From an uncultured Clostridia bacterium (GTDB lineage: Bacteria > Bacillota > Clostridia > TANB77 > CAG-508), in contig CALXEX010000005.1 in NCBI GenBank assembly GCA_944387445.1, positions 1-64,000 on the forward strand: DNA of 64,000 nucleotides, written 5' to 3'. How positions within the stretch are numbered: the stretch's first letter is position 1; every line of letters starts with the position of its first letter. Of this stretch, positions 17,549 through 26,162 are shown in pieces. Below the pieces are notes generated by a model. That model saw only the letters and a list, made by a program, of their open reading frames with translations, made no database searches and was not told where the DNA came from. The translations under genes were made by a program, and so were the position numbers.

Positions 17549-17983
17549 ATGAAAAAGTTTATGATATTCTTAATTGGAATTGGTATTATTGTGACAATTA
17601 TAGCAGGTATTTATTTAAAATGTAGAATGCTGATAAACGAAACAAAAAGCGAGAATCGTCAATATGAAGATTATTACGAAAAAGAAATATATGGTACAGA
17701 TTTAGCAACTCTAATTAATAGAGTCGTAGATACAAATACGAAAAATGAAGTAGAAAAAGATGAAAAAGGACAATATATAGACAATGGAAAAAATTCTATT
17801 CGCATCGATATTCACTTTTTAGATGATGATCGTATTCATACATTAGAGGAAATTTACAATAGTGATACAGGCGTTTTTGTACAATACTATAATCAGATAA
17901 AATTTAAATGTACAAAAATAGAATATCATAACCAAACAGGAAAAGTTAGCTATTTATATTTTGAACAAATGGCTACTACATAA
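17549..17983 (+). CDS. Pilin-like protein 3, divergent N-terminus
   Basis: A 144-aa protein with MKKFMIFLIGIGIIVTIIAG (helix about 4-22) instead of the MENASKAL start. The segment IYGTDLATLINRVVDTNTKN (about 48-67) matches IRGNDIVSLMNRVSDYNTR of protein 1 at most positions, so it belongs to the same family despite its different leader. AGGTGAAACATG gives the start. It could be a minor pilin. Confidence 0.55.
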   Translation: MKKFMIFLIGIGIIVTIIAGIYLKCRMLINETKSENRQYEDYYEKEIYGTDLATLINRVVDTNTKNEVEKDEKGQYIDNGKNSIRIDIHFLDDDRIHTLEEIYNSDTGVFVQYYNQIKFKCTKIEYHNQTGKVSYLYFEQMATT

Positions 17984-17995
17984 AGATGTTATTAA

Positions 17996-18017
17996 AGTTA
18001 CTAAATTTATTTAGTAA
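17996..18017 (+). other. Small hairpin between pilin-like genes 3 and 4
   Basis: TTACTAAAT and ATTTAGTAA pair as a perfect 9-bp stem in the 76-base gap. No T-run follows, so it may be a processing or mRNA-stability element that adjusts relative expression. Confidence 0.35.
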
Positions 18018-18059
18018 GCAAATATATAAATATTTTTTTAATAAAAGGAGGAATTTATT

Positions 18060-18422
18060 ATGGAGAATGCATCAAAAGCTTTAATCATCGCAGGTGCTAT
18101 ATTACTTGCAATCTTAATTATTTCATTAGGAATTTTAATTTATAACCAAGCATCAGGAGTTGTAACAAATAATAGTATGGATGAGGTGTCTATCCAAACA
18201 TTTAACAACAAATTTTTACAATATGCAGGAGAACAAAAAGGTTCTAGTGTAAGAGCATTAGTTTCACAAGTAAATGCTAGTAATGCTGCTGATAACAGTT
18301 TAGGAACAGTTACAATTACTGGGGCAAATAGTGTTAGTACAGGTGCAACATATAACGTTTCTGTTAAAATAGATAGCGCTACTGGATTAGTTAATCAAAT
18401 TGACGTTACATCAGCTCCATAA
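18060..18422 (+). CDS. Pilin-like protein 4 with MENASKAL N-terminus (likely major subunit)
   Basis: At 120 aa this is the shortest of the set: MENASKALIIAGAILLAILI, helix about 8-28, then IQTFNNKFLQYAGEQ (about 43-57) and SSVRALVSQVNASNA. The rest is rich in small Ser, Thr, Val and Gly residues and ends VTSAP. Short length, small-residue composition and a very strong ribosome binding site (AAAAGGAGGAATTTATT) suggest it could be the major subunit; this is inference. Confidence 0.6.
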   Translation: MENASKALIIAGAILLAILIISLGILIYNQASGVVTNNSMDEVSIQTFNNKFLQYAGEQKGSSVRALVSQVNASNAADNSLGTVTITGANSVSTGATYNVSVKIDSATGLVNQIDVTSAP

Positions 18423-18485
18423 GTAGCACTTATAGTGTTATGTAAGGTTAATATAAGACAATAAAATGAAGAAAGGATGATATGT

Positions 18486-19154
18486 GTGGAAAATGTGGCA
18501 GAAGCCTTAAAAATGGCAGGAGAAATGTTACTATTTATACTAGCTTTGGGTGTAAGCATATCATCCTTTTCACAAGCTAGAGAAACATCAGATATGTTAC
18601 TAAAATATACAGATAGAGAATATGTTACACAATATCAAGGTGTTGGTACAACACAAAGAGTTGTGGGAGAAGAAACGGTTATTCCAACCATTTATAGAGC
18701 ATATAAAGAAAATTATAAAATTTATTTTTATAACACAGACGGTTCTCCAAGAGAATTATATACTGTTACAAATACACAAACTTTAGTAGAAACTTCAGTT
18801 AATGCAATTGAGTCAGAAAGACCAACATTAGGAGAAGATTGGCAAAAAGATAATTTTATAATGGCATTATTATATGGTACAAATGCAGAATTAGAAGATC
18901 AATATGGAAATTTGATTTCATTTGATCAATTTGAAACATCTTTAAATACAGGAAATTCTATCTATCACTTGAATAGAAATGGAATTTATGATATAATAAT
19001 AAAGAACAATAGATTTGAAGAATATTTCGGAGTATATTATCCAAGTCAAGCTAGAGAGGGAGCTGGAGATAATGCAGATGGAGCAGGTGCTAATGTAAAT
19101 GCACAAACAACAACTGAATCTAAGATGAGGGTAATATCCTACTATATTTATTAA
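18486..19154 (+). CDS. Pilin-like protein 5 with VENVAEAL N-terminus
   Basis: A 222-aa protein from GTG. The start is chosen because VENVAEALKMAGEML aligns with MENASKALLIAGG of the paralogs and AAAGGAT lies at proper distance; the ATG at 18477 overlaps the ribosome binding site. One helix (about 11-28). The external domain carries an acidic region and a Gly/Ala-rich tail (GAGDNADGAGANV). Confidence 0.55.
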   Translation: MENVAEALKMAGEMLLFILALGVSISSFSQARETSDMLLKYTDREYVTQYQGVGTTQRVVGEETVIPTIYRAYKENYKIYFYNTDGSPRELYTVTNTQTLVETSVNAIESERPTLGEDWQKDNFIMALLYGTNAELEDQYGNLISFDQFETSLNTGNSIYHLNRNGIYDIIIKNNRFEEYFGVYYPSQAREGAGDNADGAGANVNAQTTTESKMRVISYYIY

Positions 19155-19197
19155 GGAATTATACAATATAATAATGTTATTATAAGGAGGGATGGCT

Positions 19198-19728
19198 ATG
19201 TCTATGGGAGATGCATTTGGAACCGCTCTTGTATATCTTGCAACAGCAATTATTATGTTTGGTGGACCTTTGTACATATTATCTGCTAATAATGATGATA
19301 TGTCACAAACTGCTTTGCAAGTAGAAGTAGCAGAACATGCAGATAACGTTGGAAAAACGGGAATTTTAACAGAAGATGACTATGCTTCTTTAGTGCAAAC
19401 TGTATCAGCAGATGGAACAGCAAAAGAGATTGAAATGCAAATAGGAAGAGTTGATGAAAACCCAAGTAAAAAAACAACACAAACCAATTATACAAAATAT
19501 GGTGAAAATGCAATGTATTATATTTATACAAATGATATAGTTAATATGTTAAAACAAGATGGGGCCGTTATTTTTAATCAAGGAGATACATATTCAATAA
19601 GTGTTAAAAATAAAACACAAACATTAAATAATATGTTAACAAATATATTTTATTCAGTACCTCCAGGTGCCACATATACATTGGCTGCACAAGCTAGTGT
19701 CACTTCTACAGTGAATGGAGACTTGTAG
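19198..19728 (+). CDS. Pilin-like protein 6 (small exported protein)
   Basis: A 176-aa protein. ATG 19198 is chosen over 19192 because AGGAGG (19185-19190) needs about seven bases of spacing. MSMGDAFGTALVYLATAIIM leads into one helix (about 8-29), followed by a Thr/Asn/Asp-rich external domain ending VTSTVNGDL. No family is recognised; its position and layout make it a minor subunit or assembly factor. Confidence 0.5.
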   Translation: MSMGDAFGTALVYLATAIIMFGGPLYILSANNDDMSQTALQVEVAEHADNVGKTGILTEDDYASLVQTVSADGTAKEIEMQIGRVDENPSKKTTQTNYTKYGENAMYYIYTNDIVNMLKQDGAVIFNQGDTYSISVKNKTQTLNNMLTNIFYSVPPGATYTLAAQASVTSTVNGDL

Positions 19729-19752
19729 CTAGAAAATATCATATAAGATAGG

Positions 19753-19780
19753 ATAGCCTGTAATTAACATTACAGGCTAT
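19753..19780 (+). other. Stem-loop between pilin-like gene 6 and the TadE/G-like gene
   Basis: ATAGCCTGTAA and TTACAGGCTAT form an 11-bp perfect stem. It is followed by TAAAAAATAAAG, so there is no clean T-run. It may be an attenuator or processing site that lowers expression of the last gene. Confidence 0.45.
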
Positions 19781-19812
19781 TAAAAAATAAAGAAACAAAG
19801 GAAAGTGAATAT

Positions 19813-21477
19813 ATGAGAATTCAAAATTTAGCCATTATTTTTATCATTATTATGTTGCCAATTGCATTAGTATTTTTATATTATATAGATGCACAGAGAA
19901 ATACAATAGAATTACAAATTTCATATGATGCTAAATTAGATAATGCAACAGAAGCAACTATTCAAGCATTTCAAATGAATACAGCCAATAGTAGTACATC
20001 TGATATTGTTAATTCAAAAATCAGAGATATTGAAGCTGCTGCAAATAGTTTTTTTACTGCATTAGCCACAGATTTCAACTTAGCTGGATATAATAGTGAT
20101 GCTTTAAAAGGATATGTGCCCGCACTTGTATTTACGATGTATGATGGATTTTATATATATTCTCCATTTGAAAATACATTAGATGAAGAAACCGCGAATA
20201 ATTTAGCAACAAATCCAAGCGCAGAATATCATGCAGATGAACAAGTAACAGGATTAAAACCATATATATATTATAGTTGTCGATATAAAACAGGAAATAT
20301 TGATGTTGTCATTACCTATTCATTAGATAATTACATTACGATTCAAGGAACAGCAAATGGTAAATATATTAATGATGCAGGGTATTTAATTAATAATATA
20401 ACCAACATAAATGAAAGCGCAGAAACTTTAACATATAGAGGTGTGACAATCGGAAAAGAAAGTGCATTATCTGAATATATTGGTGATGAGCGATTTACAT
20501 ATATTAAAATCAATGGAGCAAAATATTATTATGATGCATCTGCCAATGGAGGTAGTGGGGACTGGTTTCAACTTTTAAATGGAGAAAGAATATATCCGCA
20601 AGGAGCTTTTAATAGTGTAGAAAACGATATGGCTTATCGATATTATAAAGAAGCAGCAGATTTTAGAAACAGGATATTCAACGAATATCAATTAGGAAAT
20701 TTAAAAGCTTCAGATGCAGTAGATTCAAATGGACAACCTTTGCAAGCATTAACAGATGCAGATGGTAATGTTATTTACGATTTTATCAATCAAGGAGATT
20801 ATAAGATTTTTGCTTATCAAGAAAATGGAATATCTATAGAAGAACCAAACTCTAATTTTAATCAACATAGAATGGCAGTTATCCGCTATGTTATTGAAAG
20901 TAATTTATCTGTAGCTTTGGCAAACTATAATTCTTATAGAGGGAATATAGAATACAATTTTCAAATGCCCAAATTAGCAGAAGAAGATTGGGATAATATA
21001 TTAAACAATGTTAGTGTAATTAGTTTCTTACAAGGATTAAGTATTGGGGGAAAAATGTATAATGGATATTCTGTTATCAATAATAATATAAATGAAGAAG
21101 TAGTAACAGAAAATTCTATATATATTACAACAACTGATGGATATTTTCATAAAATAACATCTACAGAATTGCCAACAGCGAATAATTTAGATAGAGGTGT
21201 TTTTAATATTGATTTTACAAAAAAGAATTATTATGAAGACGATGGAACTATTCATTATTATCATCCACAAACCCATTTAGGGTGTTATCATTGTTATGTT
21301 TTACAAAATAGCAATACTATAGTAGATAATGTATATAAATATCTAGATAGTATTAGTACTACAGATACAGGTAAGAAAGTAGCAAGTTTATATTATACAG
21401 CATTAGGTAGAGAGAGATACAGTATGTATAAAGTATTTAGAAATCCAACAGAACATAAAGCTTTATTTGCACCATAA
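19813..21477 (+). CDS. Large exported TadE/TadG-like protein
   Basis: A 554-aa protein with one N-terminal helix (MRIQNLAIIFIIIMLPIALV, about residues 5-25), then an amphipathic stretch with YDAKLDNATEATIQAFQ like the N-terminal stalk of TadE/TadG pseudopilins. The long external part is rich in Asn, Tyr and Ile and contains GCYHCYV (about 480). No known catalytic motif was seen. It ends the cluster with a strong terminator, so it is likely the tip, a minor pilin or the substrate of the Tad-like machine. Confidence 0.55.
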   Translation: MRIQNLAIIFIIIMLPIALVFLYYIDAQRNTIELQISYDAKLDNATEATIQAFQMNTANSSTSDIVNSKIRDIEAAANSFFTALATDFNLAGYNSDALKGYVPALVFTMYDGFYIYSPFENTLDEETANNLATNPSAEYHADEQVTGLKPYIYYSCRYKTGNIDVVITYSLDNYITIQGTANGKYINDAGYLINNITNINESAETLTYRGVTIGKESALSEYIGDERFTYIKINGAKYYYDASANGGSGDWFQLLNGERIYPQGAFNSVENDMAYRYYKEAADFRNRIFNEYQLGNLKASDAVDSNGQPLQALTDADGNVIYDFINQGDYKIFAYQENGISIEEPNSNFNQHRMAVIRYVIESNLSVALANYNSYRGNIEYNFQMPKLAEEDWDNILNNVSVISFLQGLSIGGKMYNGYSVINNNINEEVVTENSIYITTTDGYFHKITSTELPTANNLDRGVFNIDFTKKNYYEDDGTIHYYHPQTHLGCYHCYVLQNSNTIVDNVYKYLDSISTTDTGKKVASLYYTALGRERYSMYKVFRNPTEHKALFAP

Positions 21478-21490
21478 AATAGCTGTATAA

Positions 21491-21532
21491 AAAAGAGTCA
21501 AATTGTGATTTTTCACAATTTGACTCTTTTTT
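21491..21532 (+). terminator. Terminator of the Tad-like cluster
   Basis: AAAGAGTCAAATTGTGA and TCACAATTTGACTCTTT form a 17-bp perfect stem with a short T loop and a T-run. It is the only strong terminator between 9682 and 21477, supporting one long transcript. Confidence 0.9.
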
Positions 21533-21605
21533 ACGTTTTTTAAAAATAAATGTATATAAAAAAATTAAGAGTTCATACTATTTATAAATGAAAGTAGGAG
21601 AAAAT

Positions 21606-22838
21606 ATGTATAAAAAAATTTTTAGTAGAGTAGTTATATTCATTTTTTTGTGTATCATATATATTTATATATTGGTGATTGAAGCCATACCAGAAAAAAT
21701 TACAATATTTGAAGGAGAAGATATATCTTTAAAAACATTTTTTGGAATTACTTTAAATGCAGAGGAAAATGTATTAACAGTTTCTGCTAATACAGGACAA
21801 AAAACAATTCATACAATAGGAAATGAAACAGTATCTGTTAGTCTATTTGATAAATTATTTATAAAAAATGTAGATGTTTCTGTTCTTCCAAGAACGACAG
21901 TGATTCCTGTTGGAAATATCGCAGGTGTCAAATTATATACCAATGGAGTTCTAGTGGTAGGAATGTCTGAAATTGAAGGAGAAGATCGAAAAACATATAA
22001 GCCATATGAAAATAGTGGTATAGAAGAGGGAGATACCATTGTAAAAGTAAATGATACTATGATATATTCAACAGATGATTTAATTGAAAAGATTAATCTA
22101 TCTGATGGAGAAAATGTAAACATACAATATATACATGAAGAAGAAACAAAAGAATGTAGCATTAGACCTGTAAAAACAGATGAGGATGAGTATAAATTAG
22201 GATTATGGGTAAGAGATAGTGCAGCAGGTGTTGGAACTGTTACATTTTATGAACCATCTACACAACGTTTTGGGGCATTAGGACATGGGATAACCGATAT
22301 TGACACAGGAGATTTATTAAATATTGCATCAGGAGAATTTGTAACAGCACAAATACTAAATATAAAAAAAGGAGAAGATGGTAATCCTGGAAAAATTCAA
22401 GGAACAGTCGAAGAACAAGACACAATTGGTAAAATTAATAAAAATACAGAATTTGGAATATACGGAAAAATAGAAGATTTATCTAGTTTAAATATAGATA
22501 TGACCAAAGAAATGGAAGTAGCCATGAGAGATGAAATACAAACTGGAAAAGCAACCATCTTATGTAGCTTAGACAATCAAACAGTAAAAGAGTATGAAAT
22601 CGAAATAACCAAAATCTATAAAGAAAACAATTACAATAATAAAAGTATGGAAATAAAAATAACAGACAAAGAATTAATCGAAAAGACAGGAGGCATCATA
22701 CAAGGAATGAGTGGATCACCAATCATTCAAAATGGAAAATTTGTAGGGGCTGTCACACATGTCTTTGTAGATTCAGCAACAGAAGGATATGCTGTATTTG
22801 GAGATCTAATGCTAAAACAATCCAAAGAAGTGAATTAA
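21606..22838 (+). CDS. spoIVB: SpoIVB peptidase
   Basis: A 410-aa S55-family serine peptidase. An N-terminal helix (about 6-26) anchors it. A PDZ-like domain with AGVKLYTNGVLVVG and GIEEGDTIVKVND lies at about 100-190. The protease domain holds GALGHGITD (catalytic His) and IIQGMSGSPIIQNGKFVG (catalytic Ser in GMSGSP). Secreted from the forespore, it activates pro-sigma-K processing. AGTAGGAG before ATG 21606 sets the start, 18 bases after an upstream in-frame ATG. In Bacillus it follows recN; here recN is 15 kb away. Confidence 0.95.
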   Translation: MYKKIFSRVVIFIFLCIIYIYILVIEAIPEKITIFEGEDISLKTFFGITLNAEENVLTVSANTGQKTIHTIGNETVSVSLFDKLFIKNVDVSVLPRTTVIPVGNIAGVKLYTNGVLVVGMSEIEGEDRKTYKPYENSGIEEGDTIVKVNDTMIYSTDDLIEKINLSDGENVNIQYIHEEETKECSIRPVKTDEDEYKLGLWVRDSAAGVGTVTFYEPSTQRFGALGHGITDIDTGDLLNIASGEFVTAQILNIKKGEDGNPGKIQGTVEEQDTIGKINKNTEFGIYGKIEDLSSLNIDMTKEMEVAMRDEIQTGKATILCSLDNQTVKEYEIEITKIYKENNYNNKSMEIKITDKELIEKTGGIIQGMSGSPIIQNGKFVGAVTHVFVDSATEGYAVFGDLMLKQSKEVN

Positions 22839-22875
22839 TGTCGCATAGAGTTCGTTTGTCTATGCGACATTTTTA
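22837..22875. terminator. Bidirectional terminator between spoIVB and murC
   Basis: AATGTCGCATAGA pairs with TCTATGCGACATT around a 9-base loop, followed by T5. Confidence 0.85.
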
Positions 22876-22879
22876 CTTT

Positions 22880-24262
22880 TTATCCAACTAACATTGGTCC
22901 AATATTTGTAACAGTACCAGCACCTAATGTTAAAACAATATCATTTTTCTCAACATGTGTTTTTACATAATTTGCACATTCATCAAAATCTGGAATATAC
23001 AACGCATCTTTACCTAAAGAATGAAGTTTAGCAACTAAATCTTTAGAAGAAATATGATAAGTATTTTTTTCTCTAGCAGCATAAATATCTAAGATAATTA
23101 CATGATCAAAATTCAATAAAGCATTAGCAAAGTCATCTAATAAATTTTTAGTCCTGCTATATGTATGAGGCTGAAAAATTACCCAAGATTGATGATATTT
23201 TTTATTCATTAATGATTTTGCAGTAGCGATAATTTCTGTTGGATGATGACCATAATCATCATAAACACTTGCCATATTTTGAATTTTTCCTTTATATTCA
23301 AATCGCCTATGAGCTCCTGTGAATTCTAAAAGTGCAGATTTTACAATATCTAATGCGATATGATATTGCATACAGATAGAAATACAAGCAAGGGCATTTG
23401 AAACATTATGCTTACCAGGAACAGATAATTGAAAGGTATCTAAGAATTTATTATGATAGTACACATCAAATTTTGCAAATCCATCATCATTAAATTCAAT
23501 ATTTGTAGCATAAACATCCGCATTTTGGTTAGAGATACCATATGTAGAAACAGTTGCTTTGGTGTAATTTGATAATTCTAAGCAATTTGTATCATCACCA
23601 TTCAAAATTAAGATACCATCATCAGGTAATAGTTTGACATATTTAATAAAGGCTTTTTTTATATTTTCAAGATTTTTAAAATAATCTAAATGCTCATTAT
23701 CAATATTTAAAATAATTTCTGCTTTAGGACTAAATTTTAAAAAACTTTCAACATATTCACATGCTTCTATAATAAAATGTTCACTATTTCCTACTCGATA
23801 ATTTCCATCTAATTGTTTTAAATAAGCACCAACTTGTATGCTAGGGTCTGTTAAAGCTTTTACAAAACAAAGAGAAACCATAGAAGTTGTAGTGGTTTTT
23901 CCATGTGTTCCAGAAATACAGATGGTATCTTTAAAACATCTAGTGATTTCACCTAAAAAATCAGCTCTTTCAATTGTTGGAATATGTAACTTTTTAGCTT
24001 CTAGCATTTCAGGATCTTCAGGTTTTATAGCTGCAGAATAAACTACAATATCGGCTTTTTGGACATCATCTATATTATGTCCAACTGTAACTTTAATACC
24101 TCTTTTTATTAAGATTTGTACAGTTTCAGAATTTGCCCAATCAGAACCAGTAACTGTAAAACCCCAGTTATGAAGAATTTCAGCAATTCCACTCATGCTG
24201 ACACCACCAATTCCAATCATATGTATATTTTTATATTTTTTTAAATTATCTATCTTCGGCAT
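22880..24262 (-). CDS. murC: UDP-N-acetylmuramate--L-alanine ligase
   Basis: A 460-aa Mur ligase. The UDP-binding N-terminal domain has HMIGIGGVSMSGIAEIL (about 18-34), the ATP loop is SGTHGKTTTTSMV (about 117-129), and HYDDYGHHPTEI is replaced here by YDDYGHHPTEI (about 334), the MurC signature. It adds L-Ala to UDP-MurNAc in peptidoglycan synthesis. ATG at 24262 is preceded by AAAGGAGTG; the track start 36 bases upstream lacks such a site. Confidence 0.96.
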   Translation of the reverse strand: MPKIDNLKKYKNIHMIGIGGVSMSGIAEILHNWGFTVTGSDWANSETVQILIKRGIKVTVGHNIDDVQKADIVVYSAAIKPEDPEMLEAKKLHIPTIERADFLGEITRCFKDTICISGTHGKTTTTSMVSLCFVKALTDPSIQVGAYLKQLDGNYRVGNSEHFIIEACEYVESFLKFSPKAEIILNIDNEHLDYFKNLENIKKAFIKYVKLLPDDGILILNGDDTNCLELSNYTKATVSTYGISNQNADVYATNIEFNDDGFAKFDVYYHNKFLDTFQLSVPGKHNVSNALACISICMQYHIALDIVKSALLEFTGAHRRFEYKGKIQNMASVYDDYGHHPTEIIATAKSLMNKKYHQSWVIFQPHTYSRTKNLLDDFANALLNFDHVIILDIYAAREKNTYHISSKDLVAKLHSLGKDALYIPDFDECANYVKTHVEKNDIVLTLGAGTVTNIGPMLVG

Positions 24263-24576
24263 GAAAAGACACTCCTTTTGTAAATATTTGATTCGCATAA
24301 AATTTCAAAAGAAATTATATAATTATATGATGAAAAATTCAATACTTTTAAAGAAATTTATGTGATAAAATACGTGTCGTACTTAAAAAAATAGGACATG
24401 GATAAATTGTTTAAAATAAAAAAATGTATACAATTTAATATATTGAAAACAAGTAAAAAGTGATACATTATTTATGGTATATATAGATTATAGAATCAAA
24501 GATATAAAGAAATAAATGTAAATATGACAATTCATTTTTCTCATAGTATAAAAAAATAAAAAAAATGTAAAAAAAA

Positions 24577-24605
24577 GAAGGAAAAATTTTTTTTATGGAG
24601 AATAA
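24577..24605 (+). promoter_or_regulatory. Sigma-H promoter of spoVG
   Basis: GAAGGAAAA (24577-24585) fits the RnAGGAWWW -35 and GGAGAATAA (24597-24605) fits the RnnGAATWW -10, with an 11-base spacer. Every defined position matches the Bacillus sigma-H consensus, and spoVG is a known sigma-H gene there. The rest of the 24263-24577 gap is AT-rich, with no gene or RNA recognised. Confidence 0.78.
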
Positions 24606-24677
24606 TATTATTGTACATAAAAATTAACTATGTACAAAATATTTTTTAAAACTTAAGGAAGGTAGGTGCACTACAAA

Positions 24678-24950
24678 ATGCAAATCACAGATGTACGTTT
24701 AAGAAAAGTAAATTCAGAGAACAGAATGAAAGCTGTTGCTTCTGTAACATTCGATAACGAATTTGTTATTCATGATATCAAAGTTATCGAAAGTCAAAAT
24801 GGATTATTTATAGCTATGCCAAGTAGAAAAACTCCAAACGGAGAATTCAAAGATATAGCTCATCCAATCAATGCTGAAACTAGAGAGAAAATTCAAAAAG
24901 CTATATTAGAAGCTTATGAAGCTCCAGAAACAGAGGAATCAGCAGAATAA
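24678..24950 (+). CDS. spoVG: Septation/RNA-binding protein SpoVG
   Basis: A 90-aa Spo[22 protein letters not shown], then [10 protein letters not shown] and [21 protein letters not shown], all hallmark segments; the Glu-rich tail is usual. SpoVG binds nucleic acid and acts in asymmetric septation and other late-growth processes. ATG 24678 is chosen over the GTG at 24666 because the family starts at M-x-I/V-TDVRLR and AGGTG lies nine bases before it. It is monocistronic under a sigma-H promoter. Confidence 0.97.
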   Translation: MQITDVRLRKVNSENRMKAVASVTFDNEFVIHDIKVIESQNGLFIAMPSRKTPNGEFKDIAHPINAETREKIQKAILEAYEAPETEESAE

Positions 24951-24960
24951 TAATAAATGA

Positions 24961-24986
24961 AAAAGCACTTTTACAGTGCTTTTTTT
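24961..24986 (+). terminator. Terminator of spoVG
   Basis: AAAAGCAC / GTGCTTTT stem with a seven-T run. The run forms the left edge of palindromic element copy 2. Confidence 0.88.
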
Positions 24987-25156
24987 GTTGAATAGAAAAA
25001 ATCGAGTTTTTCCTATTCAACAAAAAAACAAAATTGCACAGAAAAATTGCTATGCAATTTTTCGCGTCGACAAATCTTTACGCTTCTTCGAGAACTTAAA
25101 TATATATAGTTAATTTAGAAAAGTAGAGAAAAGTTCTCGCGAAGCGAGATTTGTCC
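24980..25156. repeat. Palindromic intergenic element, copy 2 (MITE/REP-like)
   Basis: About 175 bp, nearly identical to 3544-3718 from the second hairpin onward (e.g. TTCGCGTCGACAAATC and GCGAAGCGAGATTTGTCC). Its first hairpin reads GTTGAATAG / CTATTCAAC where copy 1 has GTGGTATAG / CTATACCAC, so two base pairs changed on both arms. TTGAATAGAAAAA occurs at 24988-25000 inside the element and again at 25157-25169 just after it. Confidence 0.8.
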
Positions 25157-25191
25157 TTGAATAGAAAAACCAATTTTTCCCATTATATGTT

Positions 25192-26130
25192 TTATCTTTC
25201 ATTAGCCGTAGGAATTGCTGGTGCAATTTGAGTATTAGAAGATTTTATACGTTTTATACTCCAAAATCCTAGTTTTTTTAAATCAAGATGGACAGCATCA
25301 TCTAGTAATAAAAGATCCTCAATTTGTAATAAAGAGTTTCCTATAATATTCTCTAACTTTTCTCTATTTGTTACAAGTTTATCTATGAGCCAGGTAGCAC
25401 CATCGATTTCTTCTAAATCTTCTAAACGACAGTAAAAAACTCTAGCATTTATTTTATCAAATCCATATAGAATACTTCTCATAATGTCTTGCTTTATAAG
25501 AATTTTAGAATCTATTCCAAGTATACTATTTAAAAATCTTAAAATATCTGTTTCAATATGTATATCTGTTTCTGCTGTGATAATTTTAATAATTTCCTTA
25601 GTGGTAGGGATAGGAGAAAAAAAGTTTGTAAAATTCTTTTTACAAAATAAATCTTGTGCATCTTGCGCAGTAAGAAATGCACATCCTATGCTGGTAGCTT
25701 CTCCTGTAGCTTCATCTATATTTTTATAAACAAATTCAAAAACGGGATCTTCTGATGATAGTGTTTTTCTAGCAAATGAAACAAGTTCTTGTTCATTGTG
25801 AATTGTTCTTTCAGGAGTAACGATTTGTAGTATTTTTTTAGATGAATCTTGAAAGGTTGTGTGATCTAAAGCTTCATATGTTGAGTAAATATCTTCAATT
25901 TGACCATTTTCAAGATTTATTGTTCCGCGAGTTACTTTTGCGTTTACATTTACTTTTTCATTTGATTCAGGAGAATTTCCATATTTTGTGAGATATCTTT
26001 TTTGAGATACAAATTGAACAAGTAATTCTTCACCTTCTATTATGTCATATGGAGTTATTACTTTTAAAACTTCTAAATGGTTTTCTGGATTCCAAGCTTG
26101 ATAATTATCTAATGCATCATATATTTCCAT
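25192..26130 (-). CDS. Orphan repeat protein, C-terminal part (frameshifted)
   Basis: A 312-aa frame of unknown function. Three tandem units of about 80 residues are visible, marked by KVITPYDIIEGEELLVQF (about 23-40), QIVTPERTIHNEQELVSF (102-119) and KIITAETDIHIETDILRF (182-199), each preceded by an ALD-like segment. No signal or membrane helix. Reading upstream of its ATG in the same frame gives a coherent sequence (KNAKFIYGLIDRKTGKCIET) back to about 26236. There it joins the frame of 26163-27074 if one base is added, so it is probably the 3' half of one 627-codon gene. Confidence 0.6.
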   Translation of the reverse strand: MEIYDALDNYQAWNPENHLEVLKVITPYDIIEGEELLVQFVSQKRYLTKYGNSPESNEKVNVNAKVTRGTINLENGQIEDIYSTYEALDHTTFQDSSKKILQIVTPERTIHNEQELVSFARKTLSSEDPVFEFVYKNIDEATGEATSIGCAFLTAQDAQDLFCKKNFTNFFSPIPTTKEIIKIITAETDIHIETDILRFLNSILGIDSKILIKQDIMRSILYGFDKINARVFYCRLEDLEEIDGATWLIDKLVTNREKLENIIGNSLLQIEDLLLLDDAVHLDLKKLGFWSIKRIKSSNTQIAPAIPTANER

Positions 26131-26162
26131 AGTTTCTATACATTTACCTGTTTTTCTATCGA

